Origin: DATFNI01 sp963787205
GTDB lineage: Bacteria > Bacteroidota > Rhodothermia > Balneolales > DATFMH01
Direction of reading: 5' to 3'
DNA length: 64,000 nt
Assembly (NCBI GenBank): GCA_963787205.1
Contig: CAWBCD010000028.1
Location: 87,651 to 151,650 of the forward strand
Part shown: positions 23,275-32,692 of the stretch, in pieces
Position numbering within the stretch: position 1 is the stretch's first letter
Layout: each line of letters opens with the position of its first letter
The notes under the pieces: model-generated
The model's input: only the letters and a program-made list of their open reading frames with translations
Told to the model about the DNA's origin: nothing
The model's database searches: none
Program-made: the position numbers and the translations under genes

Positions 23275-24663
23275 CTATTTTACATTGCGCCGATACGGAT
23301 GGGCCTCGGTGTTGAAGATGATTTTGTTGAAATCGAGTGTTGATGGAGGGGCAAACAGCAGGTACGCGTATTTAAAGGTCTCCGCAAACAGGAAGCTCTC
23401 CATGTAATCTTCCTGTGTCTTGGTCCGCACATCCTTGAGTGCGGCAAAACCATCATCCGTACGGCAATATTTGAGAATGCTGGCAAACATGTTCCTGCCG
23501 CGCTTCAGATAGAGGGGGTTTTTCGTGTAGTGGTAGAGATAATAGGCCGATTCCAGATTTTCCGGGCGTAATGCATAGGATGGATTGATGATCTTCATAT
23601 CCGAATAATCGAGCTGCTCGGGTTCCACACCAGCCACCATCCACATCTTGTAGCAAGACGTTTCGAGCAATTCGGCACGGTGTAGATCACCACCTAAGGC
23701 AAGAACTGCGGGGAAGTAAGCATCGAGCGCTCCAAAATGGGTTGCTGTGCGCTTACCCGTATTCATATCCACATGTCCGTACCATAAACCGGTTGATACC
23801 GAATCGGCCACGTATTTATTGACCGCATGTATGGTGTTGTCATACATGGTCTTGAATTGCTTGTCCCCGAATAACTTCCAGGCTTTGATCAGGTATTCGT
23901 AATACGAGTCGATGCCGCCGCTTACGTGGCTGTCGGTATTGACCCATTTCCCCGTCTTAACATTGATGGTGGTCCCGACCAACCCGATTGACGATCGGTG
24001 GTTATACAGAGTCACGATGGCTTTTTTTGCCTTGTTATAATACACAGGATCATGGGTAAGCTTGCTAAGCGTGCCAAACTCGAGTATCAGTGTGCCAATC
24101 TCCGCACTGCTGTTCACATCACCTTTGGTTTGACCGGTTCTCAGGTTCACATATTCATAAGGCATTCCTGTCGGCGTATCAAAAGCCGGGAGCATACGAT
24201 TACCGAGGTCACGTGCGAGATCAAGAAAGCGTTTGTCGTGATCCAGTTCGTATGATGACAGCAAACCGCCGAGCATGCGGATCGTAATCTCGAAGGTGGA
24301 CACGTATGAATCGACATCAAAAGAGAGCTTGCTGAAGATAAGTTTTTTTGCCTCGGCCGCCTGCTTATTCAGGTGCATGAGTTTCATGGTGTCGAAAGCA
24401 TCAACGGGGGTCATCAGAAGTGAACGCGAATACCAGTCGTAGTAACTGTGTGAGAGCGGTTTCAACTGATCATGTCCCCAGGCATATTTCTTATACCCGT
24501 TCCATGCGTGCAAAAAGGCCTGTTTTGCTTTATTAGCCCACAACTGGCGGTTCACAGGGGCATTATCGGCCGGTAAGGCCTGCGCATTGCAGTCGACAGA
24601 GAATCCTGCCATGATACCTGCAATGAAAACCAGAACCAAGAACCTGCTAAATGATCTTTTCAT
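23275..24663 (-). CDS. Glycoside hydrolase family 47 alpha-1,2-mannosidase
   Basis: This enzyme family removes alpha-1,2-linked mannose from high-mannose glycans with inversion and Ca2+. The 462-residue protein has a signal peptide (cut near CNAQ at residue 28). GH47 hallmarks are KQAFLHAWNGYKKYAWGHD, GGLLSSYEL, GMPYEYVNLRTG, SSAEIGTLILEFGTLS, HVSGGIDSYYEYLIKAW, YALRPENLESAYYLY, FLFAETFKYAYLLF and FNTEAHP. The Thr of the last motif is the usual Ca2+ ligand. GH47 is common in fungi and animals and less so in bacteria. It is the last gene of the minus-strand enzyme run. Confidence 0.93.
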   Translation of the reverse strand: MKRSFSRFLVLVFIAGIMAGFSVDCNAQALPADNAPVNRQLWANKAKQAFLHAWNGYKKYAWGHDQLKPLSHSYYDWYSRSLLMTPVDAFDTMKLMHLNKQAAEAKKLIFSKLSFDVDSYVSTFEITIRMLGGLLSSYELDHDKRFLDLARDLGNRMLPAFDTPTGMPYEYVNLRTGQTKGDVNSSAEIGTLILEFGTLSKLTHDPVYYNKAKKAIVTLYNHRSSIGLVGTTINVKTGKWVNTDSHVSGGIDSYYEYLIKAWKLFGDKQFKTMYDNTIHAVNKYVADSVSTGLWYGHVDMNTGKRTATHFGALDAYFPAVLALGGDLHRAELLETSCYKMWMVAGVEPEQLDYSDMKIINPSYALRPENLESAYYLYHYTKNPLYLKRGRNMFASILKYCRTDDGFAALKDVRTKTQEDYMESFLFAETFKYAYLLFAPPSTLDFNKIIFNTEAHPYRRNVK

Positions 24664-24710
24664 ATGTGATTAATTGTAAATGTGCTTAATATGATTTTTC
24701 CTCTGTGACA

Positions 24711-24770
24711 TTCCGTGCCTCCACGGCAATAATATTTAAAAATGCCACGGAAGCACGGAGGGGCACGGAA
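24711..24770. repeat. Inverted repeat between the GH92 and GH47 genes
   Basis: Arms TTCCGTGCC (24711-24719) and GGCACGGAA (24762-24770) frame an A/T-rich centre and a further partial GC repeat (CCACGG). It may be a dispersed repeat or a transcript-processing hairpin in the enzyme operon. Confidence 0.4.
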
Positions 24771-24777
24771 AAGAGTT

Positions 24778-27072
24778 CTATTTATTAAATGCTGAGAGTG
24801 GCGGGGTATCTTCAGGCGATGATCCCCATTGTTTATTGGGCTGTGGTCCCATTTTAAAGGCCAGGGTGCCACCGTTCATGATATCATCATAGGTGATATA
24901 CGGTTTGTCGTAGTTTTGTCCATTCAGGGTTGCCGACTGGATATATACATTTTGATCCGAAACGCCGTCCGCCTCGATGGTAAAATCTTTTCCATTACCC
25001 AGATGGATGGTGGCCTTTGAAAATAACGGGCTGCCAATGGCATAAACTCCGTTTGCAGGATTCACCGGGTAGATGCCAAGTGCACTGAACACGTACCAGG
25101 CCGACATCTGGCCGCAGTCTTCATTACCGGGCAGACCATCCGGAGTATCCTTATAGAGAGAATCGACGATGGTATGGATGACAGATTGCGTTTTCCATGC
25201 ATCACCTACATAATCGTACAGGTAGGGAGTCTGCTGATCCGGTTCATTGCCCTGAACATACTGGCCGATGAGTCCGCTCATGTCAGCGATACCGCCATTG
25301 TGGACATGCGGCTGCGTGGTAAACAAGGTGTCCAGGCGCGTCGAAAATTGCTTATTTCCTCCGATCAATTTTACAAGGCCCGGAATATCCTGCGGAACGA
25401 ACCAAAGATATTGCCACGCGTTTGCTTCCGTATAATTTCGTTTGCTGAAACTAGTCGGAGCAGCAAGCGGATCAAACGGTGTCTCCCATTTCCCGTTTGC
25501 AAGTTTGGGACGCATGAAACCTGTTGTTGGATCGTAAAGATTGTGGAAGTACTGCGAGCGCTTATAGTATTCCTTGTAATCAGCTTCCTTGCCAAGCGCC
25601 TTGGCCATCTGCGCTATGCACCAGTCGTCGTAGGCATATTCAAGCGTTTTGGAAACGGACTCGGTTTCTTTATCAGAAGGAACATAACCGTATTTGTTGA
25701 AGAGTTTGACGCCTTCGTTTTCTTCATTGGCGCTCTTTTTCATGGCCTCGAATGCCTCCTCGACATTAAACTTCCGGAATCCCTTGAAATAGGCGTCGGT
25801 GATCACCGGTATGGCATGATATCCGATCATCGTATTTGTTTCATTACCGGTCAGTTCCCACACGGGCAACAAACCGTGCTGCTGGTAAAAAGCCAGCATG
25901 AAATTGATCATATCGTTTACCCGATCCGGTTCAAGGAAGGTGAGAAGCGGATGTTCCGCGCGGAAGGTGTCCCACAGGGAGAATGTGCTGTAGTTAACGA
26001 AATCTTTTGCCGTGTGAACCTTGCCGTCAGCTCCCTGATATTGCCCGTTTACATCCATGAACAGGGTGGGCGCCAGCATGGTGTGATAGAGCGCCGAATA
26101 GAAGGTCCGGAGATGGGATATGTTATCCGACTGAACATCGATTTTACCCATCTGTTTTTTCCAACTGTTCCAGGCTGTTTCCCGTACCTCTTTGAAATCC
26201 CACGATGGAACTTCCTTCTCCAGGTTTTCGGTCGCATTTTCGATGCTTACGGAGGATATCCCGACCTTTTGAAGCAGGGGGGTACCGGATTTGGAATTAA
26301 ATATGAAGAAGCCGTGTGTTTTGGTTCCTTTCACTTCCGACTGCCCGGTCACAATCTGTCCTTTATTGACGGCTACAAATTTTTTGATGGGTTGTGAGAA
26401 TGCCGCGGCAAAATACACGCGTTGATCTTTCGCCCATCCGGTTGACATGCGGTATCCGGTTACAAGTGTATCGTTGACCATGTGAATGTAGGTCCCGGTC
26501 GGTTTGTCCCAATTGATGGCAAAGCCCAGATCAAGGGATACCGCCGGTTGATCATTGTTTGGGAATTTATACTGATAGAAGGCGACACGGGGGCTGGCAG
26601 TGAGCGAGACGCTGATGCCGTTGTCCAAAGTGACTTTGTAAAAACCGGGTTCGGCCGATTCATTGGCATGTGAATAGTGGGAATAGACTGCGCCCCGGGC
26701 TGTATCGACTTTTGTTCCGTCAAATGGCATGAAGGAAAGGTCGGCCAGGTCGCCGATTCCGGTACCGCTGAGATGGGTGACGCTGAATCCCGCGATCGTG
26801 CTGTCGGGATAGTGGTATCCGGAACAGTAATCCCACCCTGACTGTCCGTTGTCAGGGCTAACCTGGACCATACCAAAAGGTACGGTTGCCCCCGGATACG
26901 TATGTCCGTGGCCACCTGTACCAACAAACGGATCGACATAGTTCACGGGTTCGGCTTCGGGTTTACCGGCGGTCTCAGAGCCTTGATTACAGGCAGATAG
27001 TGACAGACCGGCAGCGATAATCGTAGAAACATATACCGCTTTTCTGAGAATTGGAATTAATCCTTGTTTCAT
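24778..27072 (-). CDS. Glycoside hydrolase family 92 alpha-mannosidase
   Basis: GH92 enzymes are Ca2+-dependent inverting exo-alpha-mannosidases that act on alpha-1,2, -1,3, -1,4 or -1,6 links. The 764-residue protein is a lipoprotein (lipobox LSLSAC). It has the N-terminal family opening VNYVDPFVGTGGHGHTYPGA and VPFGMVQVSPDN, DYCSGYHYPDSTIAGFSVTH, and FSLWDTFRAEHPLLTFLEP. Later come LPVWELTGNETNTMIGYHA and the acidic LPGNEDCGQMSAWYVFSALG with GIYPV. Length is normal. It lies between GH47 and GH3 genes with about 100-base gaps. The linkage cannot be set by eye. Confidence 0.96.
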   Translation of the reverse strand: MKQGLIPILRKAVYVSTIIAAGLSLSACNQGSETAGKPEAEPVNYVDPFVGTGGHGHTYPGATVPFGMVQVSPDNGQSGWDYCSGYHYPDSTIAGFSVTHLSGTGIGDLADLSFMPFDGTKVDTARGAVYSHYSHANESAEPGFYKVTLDNGISVSLTASPRVAFYQYKFPNNDQPAVSLDLGFAINWDKPTGTYIHMVNDTLVTGYRMSTGWAKDQRVYFAAAFSQPIKKFVAVNKGQIVTGQSEVKGTKTHGFFIFNSKSGTPLLQKVGISSVSIENATENLEKEVPSWDFKEVRETAWNSWKKQMGKIDVQSDNISHLRTFYSALYHTMLAPTLFMDVNGQYQGADGKVHTAKDFVNYSTFSLWDTFRAEHPLLTFLEPDRVNDMINFMLAFYQQHGLLPVWELTGNETNTMIGYHAIPVITDAYFKGFRKFNVEEAFEAMKKSANEENEGVKLFNKYGYVPSDKETESVSKTLEYAYDDWCIAQMAKALGKEADYKEYYKRSQYFHNLYDPTTGFMRPKLANGKWETPFDPLAAPTSFSKRNYTEANAWQYLWFVPQDIPGLVKLIGGNKQFSTRLDTLFTTQPHVHNGGIADMSGLIGQYVQGNEPDQQTPYLYDYVGDAWKTQSVIHTIVDSLYKDTPDGLPGNEDCGQMSAWYVFSALGIYPVNPANGVYAIGSPLFSKATIHLGNGKDFTIEADGVSDQNVYIQSATLNGQNYDKPYITYDDIMNGGTLAFKMGPQPNKQWGSSPEDTPPLSAFNK

Positions 27073-27122
27073 AAACTTCGAGATAATGATTGTTAATAAT
27101 CTTCACGTATCAGTATTGGGAA

Positions 27123-27156
27123 AGACCTCCAGGGTTTTTAAAAACCTTGGAGGTCT
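27123..27156. terminator. AGACCTCC hairpin between the GH3 and GH92 genes
   Basis: The arms AGACCTCCAGGGTTTTT and AAAAACCTTGGAGGTCT pair except for one mismatch. This hairpin type is a frequent intergenic element in Bacteroidota-like genomes. It stands between GH3 (upstream) and GH92, so it may reduce read-through or set mRNA ends within the enzyme run. Confidence 0.55.
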
Positions 27157-27171
27157 GAGAACATTAGCAGG

Positions 27172-29877
27172 TTATCCTACAAGCGTTACTTGCCTGCCTT
27201 TGAGACGCAATGTGCCGCTTACTACCTGGGTCGTGGAGGCATCGATGATCCCTTTGAACCCAGGCTGCTTGCCGCCGACATGTACGGCAAGCTCACCGGG
27301 ATGAATCTCACGTTCACCCCGCAGATTGACGAGTGCAAGGTCTTCGGCTTTCAATTTGAATGTTACGGTCTTCGATTCACCTGTTTTGAGATGGACACGT
27401 TTGAAGCCTTTCAGCGCCCGAATCGGAGCCTTTGATTTGGCCTTGGGATAGGAGAGGTATATCTGAACCACTTCATCCCCATCACGATTGCCATCATTCC
27501 GGACGACAACGCTCAATTCAGCATCCTTGCCGGTTTCGACTGAAGACGGCAGTTGCAGGTCGCTGTAAGTGAAATGAGTATAGCTGAGTCCGTATCCAAA
27601 CGGGTAGAATGGCTTGCCCTCATAGTACCGGTAGGTTCTGCCTTTCATATCGTAGTCTTCAAACGGCGGGAGGTCATCGACCGACTCATAAATAGTGAAA
27701 GGCAGGCGTCCGCCCGGATTATAATCACCGAAGAGAACATCGGCTAAGGCAGGACCTCCTGCTTCGCCGCCATACCAGGACTGAAGGATAGCAGGAGTGT
27801 GATCCCTTGCCCAGGCAAAAGAGACGGCACTGCCGGTCAGCAGGACCAGAACAGTAGGTTTGCCAACTGCCTGTACCTTTTTAATCAGTTCAATTTGCGT
27901 TTCAGGGAGCGTCAGTTTGGTACGGTCCCCGCCCTTGAATCCATCCAGATCGACCTTCATCTCTTCACCTTCCAGGCGTGGACTAAGCCCGAGGAACATG
28001 AGCACGGCATCCGAAGATTTAGCTGCTTCTACCGCTTCTTCAAGCATGTTTTCATTCGGGATGCTCCACATCAGTCTGATTTGCGGGTCGGCTCCGTAGT
28101 TGGCGAATTCAATCTTTATTTTATATTCCTTCCCCTTTGTCAGATCGGCTTCAAATGAGCGCAGTTCCGGCTCGTGCTCGTTATTGAAATCGACCTTTTT
28201 CTCGCCTTCGAAATACATGTGGCCAATGTTGTGAGCACTGATTCCTATAGTATATTTGCCGGTTTTCGGAGCTTTGATAGTACCCGTCCACCGGGCCGAA
28301 AATTTAGCGGCCATCTTGTGATTAACGGGCGTGTTATCCAGCCAGATGAAATGAATGTCGTTGTCCACGCGGCTGATGGCCGGTTCCCCTTTCCATTCCT
28401 GGTTGTCGAAATATTCGCCGTACAGTCCCTTGCCGTTGCCATGTGAGGGCGCGAGATATTCGGATGGCACGCGAACCATATGTGGAAAACCTTCGACCAA
28501 CTCACACCCCTGGGCATATTTTATTTCGGTAATCGCCGATACTTTAAAAGTGATGGCTTCGAGTGGAGTAACCAGGTCTGACGGTGTGCCGTGATAGTTA
28601 CCAAGCATGACATCGTAATCGTTAGCATTCGGACCAATGATCGCCAATGAGTTAAGATCTTTGGACAGAGGAAGTATCGGCTTGGTGTTTGGGGCGGCCG
28701 GTTCGTTTTTAAGGAGAACGATGGATTCACGTGCCATCTGCAGGGCCAGCTGACGGTGATCTTCGCTGTCGACCACCGAGTAGGGGAGATTCGCAAAAGA
28801 TACCTCGGACGGATCATCAAACATTCCAAGACGGAACCGCGCAGTAAATAACCGGTGCAGCGCCTTGTCTATTTCGCTTTCGTTGACCAGTCCGGCCTTG
28901 ACAGATTCGTCGAGATGCTTAAACGTGACGCCACAATTCAGATCGGTTCCGCGTTTGAGGGCCAGGGCTGCCGCCTCTTTGGCATTGGCCGAGGCATGGT
29001 GCCCGCTTACAAAATCACTGATTGCCCAGCAGTCCGAGACGACATATCCGTCGAATTTCCACTGTTCACGCAGAATACGATGGAGCAGCACGTTATTGCC
29101 GCAGCATGGATAACCGCGGAAACTATTATAGGCACACATCACCGACTGGACATTCGCCTCATCGATAGTGGTTCGGAATGCCGGCAGGTAGGTATCATAG
29201 AGATCATAATCGCTGGCTTTGACGTTTATATCGTGACGCGCCGGCTCGGGACCACTATAAAGGGCGAAGTGTTTGGAAGTGGCTACCAGTTTCAGGTATT
29301 TGGGATCATCTCCCTGCATGCCTCGAATAAATGCGACGGCAATATGGCCGGTCAGATACGGATCCTCACCGTATGTTTCCTGACCCCGTCCCCAGCGGGG
29401 ATCACGGACGAGGTTGATGTTGGGCGACCAGAAGGTAAGACCGGTATAGATGCTGTGAATATCGCGTTTGAGAAATGCAGAGTGCTTGGCACGTGCCTCA
29501 TCCGAGATAGCAGTAGATACCCTGTGCATCAGGCCCGTATTCCAGGTTGACGCCATCCCGATTGCCTGTGGGAACACGGTTGCAAGTCCTGCCCGTGCAA
29601 CACCGTGAAGACCTTCATTCCACCAGTTGTAGGCCGGGATATTCAGCCGTGGAATTGCCGGCGCATCATATTGCATCTGGCTGATTTTCTCCTTGAGGGT
29701 CATTTTGCTGATCAGCTCATCGACTCTTTTTGAAAGTTCAGAATCCTGCTTCAAATCGGTGTTGTTAAAAAAAGATTCTGACAGAGTCTCAAAACGTTTT
29801 GGCAGGCCGATAAGGGGCAGTGCTGCGAGAGATAAACTGCTTTTGATGAATTCCCTACGTGATTGATTCTTTCCCAT
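27172..29877 (-). CDS. Glycoside hydrolase family 3 enzyme with PA14 domain
   Basis: The 901-residue exported enzyme begins with a Tat-type signal (SRREFIKSSLSLAALPLIGL). The GH3 N-terminal barrel (about 45-380) contains YNWWNEGLHGVARAG, DPRWGRGQETYGEDPYL, VATSKHFALYSG and the nucleophile Asp in YVVSDCWAISDF. The C-terminal GH3 domain is interrupted by a PA14 carbohydrate-binding insert at about 460-610 (KGLYGEYFDNQEWKG, ARWTGTIKAPKTGKYTIGIS). A fibronectin-III-like end contains GYGLSYTHFTYSDL. The NWWNEGLHGVAR form and PA14 insert are typical of the beta-xylosidase/beta-glucosidase subgroup. In this mannan-oriented set its bond is uncertain. Confidence 0.93.
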   Translation of the reverse strand: MGKNQSRREFIKSSLSLAALPLIGLPKRFETLSESFFNNTDLKQDSELSKRVDELISKMTLKEKISQMQYDAPAIPRLNIPAYNWWNEGLHGVARAGLATVFPQAIGMASTWNTGLMHRVSTAISDEARAKHSAFLKRDIHSIYTGLTFWSPNINLVRDPRWGRGQETYGEDPYLTGHIAVAFIRGMQGDDPKYLKLVATSKHFALYSGPEPARHDINVKASDYDLYDTYLPAFRTTIDEANVQSVMCAYNSFRGYPCCGNNVLLHRILREQWKFDGYVVSDCWAISDFVSGHHASANAKEAAALALKRGTDLNCGVTFKHLDESVKAGLVNESEIDKALHRLFTARFRLGMFDDPSEVSFANLPYSVVDSEDHRQLALQMARESIVLLKNEPAAPNTKPILPLSKDLNSLAIIGPNANDYDVMLGNYHGTPSDLVTPLEAITFKVSAITEIKYAQGCELVEGFPHMVRVPSEYLAPSHGNGKGLYGEYFDNQEWKGEPAISRVDNDIHFIWLDNTPVNHKMAAKFSARWTGTIKAPKTGKYTIGISAHNIGHMYFEGEKKVDFNNEHEPELRSFEADLTKGKEYKIKIEFANYGADPQIRLMWSIPNENMLEEAVEAAKSSDAVLMFLGLSPRLEGEEMKVDLDGFKGGDRTKLTLPETQIELIKKVQAVGKPTVLVLLTGSAVSFAWARDHTPAILQSWYGGEAGGPALADVLFGDYNPGGRLPFTIYESVDDLPPFEDYDMKGRTYRYYEGKPFYPFGYGLSYTHFTYSDLQLPSSVETGKDAELSVVVRNDGNRDGDEVVQIYLSYPKAKSKAPIRALKGFKRVHLKTGESKTVTFKLKAEDLALVNLRGEREIHPGELAVHVGGKQPGFKGIIDASTTQVVSGTLRLKGRQVTLVG

Positions 29878-29965
29878 AACGATACCTTTATGTATTATTG
29901 GAAGTGAAACACCGTACAGTTGGTACTACAAATAAAGATGGTTGACCCTTAAATTAGTTATCTGA

Positions 29966-30931
29966 TCAGCTTGCCGGTTCCTGCCAGACAATAGCCGCGG
30001 CACCAAGCAAAGCGGTGTTGTGAGCTTTGAGGCTCGAAACAGAAAGCTTCACTTTTCCCCTGTACAGGTTGAGCATATTTTCTTCCATACTTTTTTTAGT
30101 AGGATCGAGAATAAGTTTGCCGGCCTCTGCAAGGCCGCCCATCAGTATGATGGCTTCCGGAGAGGTGTAAACAACGGCGTTGGCAAGTGCACGTCCAAGC
30201 ATATCACCGGTGTATTCAAAAGCTTGCATCGCAATAGAATCCCCTTTCTGTGCTTCTTCAAAGATGACCCTGGCATCGAGTGCATTAAAAGGAATTTTTC
30301 GCAGGGATGACGGTTCAATGCTGTTGGCAAGCAGTTCGGCAACGGTTCGTTTGATGCCCGTGGCTGAAGCATAGGTCTCAAGGCAGCCTTTGCGGCCACA
30401 TCCACACTGGCGACCGCCATATACAGCCGTGCTGTGACCTACCTCGCCGGCAAAGCCATCATGCCCATAAACCATTTGTCCCCCGACTACAATACCACTG
30501 CCAAGACCGGTGCCGAGGGTGATGACGATGAAGTCCTTGTAGTCTTTTGCCGAGCCAAATAACATTTCACCAAGAGCGGCAGCATTAGCATCGTTGGTTA
30601 GCCGGCAGGTAATGTTGAAATGATCTTCCATGTTTTTAGCCAGTGGAAGCGTACCTTTCCACCTGAGATTCGGGGCATCTTCAATGGAACCGTTATAATA
30701 ATTGCCATTGGGAGCACCAATACCAATTCCCACAATCTTCCCGATACCGCGATCATCAGCATATTTGATAAGCTGAGCCGCATGATCCTGAAGTGCTTTC
30801 CGATAATCATCTATCTCATCATACGCACTGGTTGAAAATGAACTCTCATTCAGGATTTCACCATCCTCGTTAACTATTCCAAGTCGCGTATTGGTACCAC
30901 CGATGTCGATACCGATAACCAGTTTACTCAT
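29966..30931 (-). CDS. ROK-family sugar kinase
   Basis: The 321-residue cytoplasmic kinase has the ATP-binding start VIGIDIGGTNTRLGIVNEDG, the sugar-site GIGAPNGN and NDANAAALGEMLFG, GTGLGSGIVVGG, and the Zn-binding ROK signature CGCGRKGCLETYAS. It would phosphorylate glucose, mannose or a related hexose released by the neighbouring hydrolases. No DNA-binding domain is present, so it is a kinase and not a ROK repressor. It lies between GH3 and GH125 genes on the same strand with gaps of about 90-120 bases. Mannose as substrate is inferred from context. Confidence 0.93.
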   Translation of the reverse strand: MSKLVIGIDIGGTNTRLGIVNEDGEILNESSFSTSAYDEIDDYRKALQDHAAQLIKYADDRGIGKIVGIGIGAPNGNYYNGSIEDAPNLRWKGTLPLAKNMEDHFNITCRLTNDANAAALGEMLFGSAKDYKDFIVITLGTGLGSGIVVGGQMVYGHDGFAGEVGHSTAVYGGRQCGCGRKGCLETYASATGIKRTVAELLANSIEPSSLRKIPFNALDARVIFEEAQKGDSIAMQAFEYTGDMLGRALANAVVYTSPEAIILMGGLAEAGKLILDPTKKSMEENMLNLYRGKVKLSVSSLKAHNTALLGAAAIVWQEPAS

Positions 30932-31048
30932 AATTATTTTTGTTTAAGTGTTAGTGTGCGTATTAAAGTAATATTGGAGAATCAACGGGTTTCTGATCAG
31001 CAGGCTGAATGCTGACAGCCGAAAGCTTGCCTGTCATTCCATATTTTC

Positions 31049-32473
31049 CTAAACACCCAGAACCTTCGGATGCTCGTGATACATGTGGAGAACCATCTCT
31101 CCGAACAGGGTATTGGCCCATGCAAACCAGGAACGGGAAAATTTTGAAGGGTCATCTTTATCGAATGACTCATGCATGAAACCGGTGTCAGCCGTCGACC
31201 GCAGGAGCATATCGATACAATGACGCATTTCCGTCTCGTCGGTGCTGGTGAGCGCGCGCATGGTGATGCCGATCGGCCATATGCGGTCTAACCCGGTATG
31301 GGGGCTGCCGATGCCTTCGGCTGCTGTTCCCTTGAAAAAGAACGGATTGCTGTTGCTGAGTACAAAGGCACGGGTGCGCTTGTACAGCGGATCATCCTTT
31401 TTTAGATAACCCAGGTAAGGCAACCCGAGGAGATCGGGCACATTGGCATCATCCATGAACAGATGATTGCCAAAGCCGTCCGTTTCATAGGCAATGATCT
31501 TTCCATATTGGTCATGTTCACTCAACGCATATCGCTGCAACGCCTGCTCCACTTCGTTGGCAAAATTACTGCACTCAGTTGCAAAGCTGGCATCTCTTGT
31601 CACTTTACGACTGATCTCCGATAATTGTCGCAGGGAAACGACGGCAAAGGCATTGGATGGAATCAGAAAGGGCAGGAACGTAGCGTCGTCCGAAGGGCGA
31701 AACATTGAACATATAAGGCCCACAGGGTTAACGGGATTACCATAGCCTCCCAGGGACTGGGTGTCGTAGGGATTAGGAGTTGTCCGCTGAAAATGATACG
31801 GGCCATGATCATGCTTGCGTTGCTGCTGCCGGAACGTTTTAACAATCACAGCCATGGCTTTTTTCCAGTCGGCATCGAAAACAGACGTGTCACCGGTTGT
31901 TTTCCAGTAACCGTGAGCCAGTCGGATAGGGTAGCAGAGTGAGTCGATCTCCCACTTGCGTTCGTGCAGCCACGGACTCATCTCGGTATGATCGCTGTCC
32001 CATTCACTTCCGGTAGGTTTCTTATTAAAAGCATTGGCGTATGGATCAATCAGGATGCATTGGGTTTGCCGGTTCACAACGCCGGCAATCAACTGCCGGA
32101 GGTGTGCATCCTTCGGAGTCAGGGGCAGGTAGGGCCAGACCTGAGCCGAGGAATCCCGGAGCCACATGGCTTTGATATCGCCGGTGATGACAAAAGTGTT
32201 CGGGCGGCCGTCCTTCATTTCAAATTCAACCGTTGTATCCAGCGTGTTGGGAAAACAATTCTCAAAGAGCCACGCCAGTTTCCGGTTTGGCAGCGCTTTT
32301 GTGACCTCTCTGATCGTATCTTCGACAGCTTTGCTGGTAAACAACCGTTCGGATGGCCTGGGACGTTTACTTGTGAAGCCGGAGGGTTCGATAAAAGGGA
32401 ACTTGAGAGGCAGAGTAACGAGACCAGCGGCTGCGAGTGCACTGGTTTTGAGAAAATCCTTACGAGTTGGCAT
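31049..32473 (-). CDS. Glycoside hydrolase family 125 exo-alpha-1,6-mannosidase
   Basis: GH125 enzymes release mannose from alpha-1,6-linked ends by an inverting mechanism. The 474-residue protein has a Tat-like leader (TRKDFLKTSALAAAGLVTLPL). Family blocks are VTGDIKAMWLRDSSAQVWPY, DSDHTEMSPWLHERKWEID, GNHLFMDDANVPDLLGLPYL, GTAAEGIGSPHTGLDRIWPI, GFMHESFDKDDP and FSRSWFAWANTLFGEMVL. Together with GH92 and GH47 it gives activity against the alpha-1,2 and alpha-1,6 bonds of yeast mannan or high-mannose glycans. It is the first enzyme gene downstream of the SusC/SusD unit, after a terminator and about 170 bases. Confidence 0.95.
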   Translation of the reverse strand: MPTRKDFLKTSALAAAGLVTLPLKFPFIEPSGFTSKRPRPSERLFTSKAVEDTIREVTKALPNRKLAWLFENCFPNTLDTTVEFEMKDGRPNTFVITGDIKAMWLRDSSAQVWPYLPLTPKDAHLRQLIAGVVNRQTQCILIDPYANAFNKKPTGSEWDSDHTEMSPWLHERKWEIDSLCYPIRLAHGYWKTTGDTSVFDADWKKAMAVIVKTFRQQQRKHDHGPYHFQRTTPNPYDTQSLGGYGNPVNPVGLICSMFRPSDDATFLPFLIPSNAFAVVSLRQLSEISRKVTRDASFATECSNFANEVEQALQRYALSEHDQYGKIIAYETDGFGNHLFMDDANVPDLLGLPYLGYLKKDDPLYKRTRAFVLSNSNPFFFKGTAAEGIGSPHTGLDRIWPIGITMRALTSTDETEMRHCIDMLLRSTADTGFMHESFDKDDPSKFSRSWFAWANTLFGEMVLHMYHEHPKVLGV

Positions 32474-32645
32474 AGGTGATCACATAATATTCTAATTGGA
32501 TCAATTTGATTTCAGACTTTATAATAATGAAGCAAATTGTAAACACATAAGGTGATGGGACAGAAAGTTTAACTTTTTTTGTGCTGATGAACGCCTGTGT
32601 ATCAAGATTTGATCATGTTGTAATTAGTTTTCAGGGCTATTGCAC

Positions 32646-32672
32646 AAAAAAAGGGGAGCCGAGGCTCCCCTT
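32646..32672 (-). terminator. Terminator after the first SusD gene
   Basis: Arms AAGGGGAGCC (32651-32660) and GGCTCCCCTT (32663-32672) form a tight 10-bp stem. Read on the minus strand it is followed by a run of T. It lies 21 bases after the susD stop, separating the transporter unit from the enzyme genes. Confidence 0.92.
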
Positions 32673-32692
32673 AGTTCCCAAAGCGTTATCAG

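Noticed and set aside
25174..26397. 407-codon frame on the plus strand
   Set aside because: It is wholly antisense to the GH92 gene, whose protein has many family motifs. The antisense product has no recognisable domain.
28855..29550. 231-codon plus-strand frame
   Set aside because: It is a shadow of the GH3 gene in codon-biased sequence, with no start signal or family resemblance.
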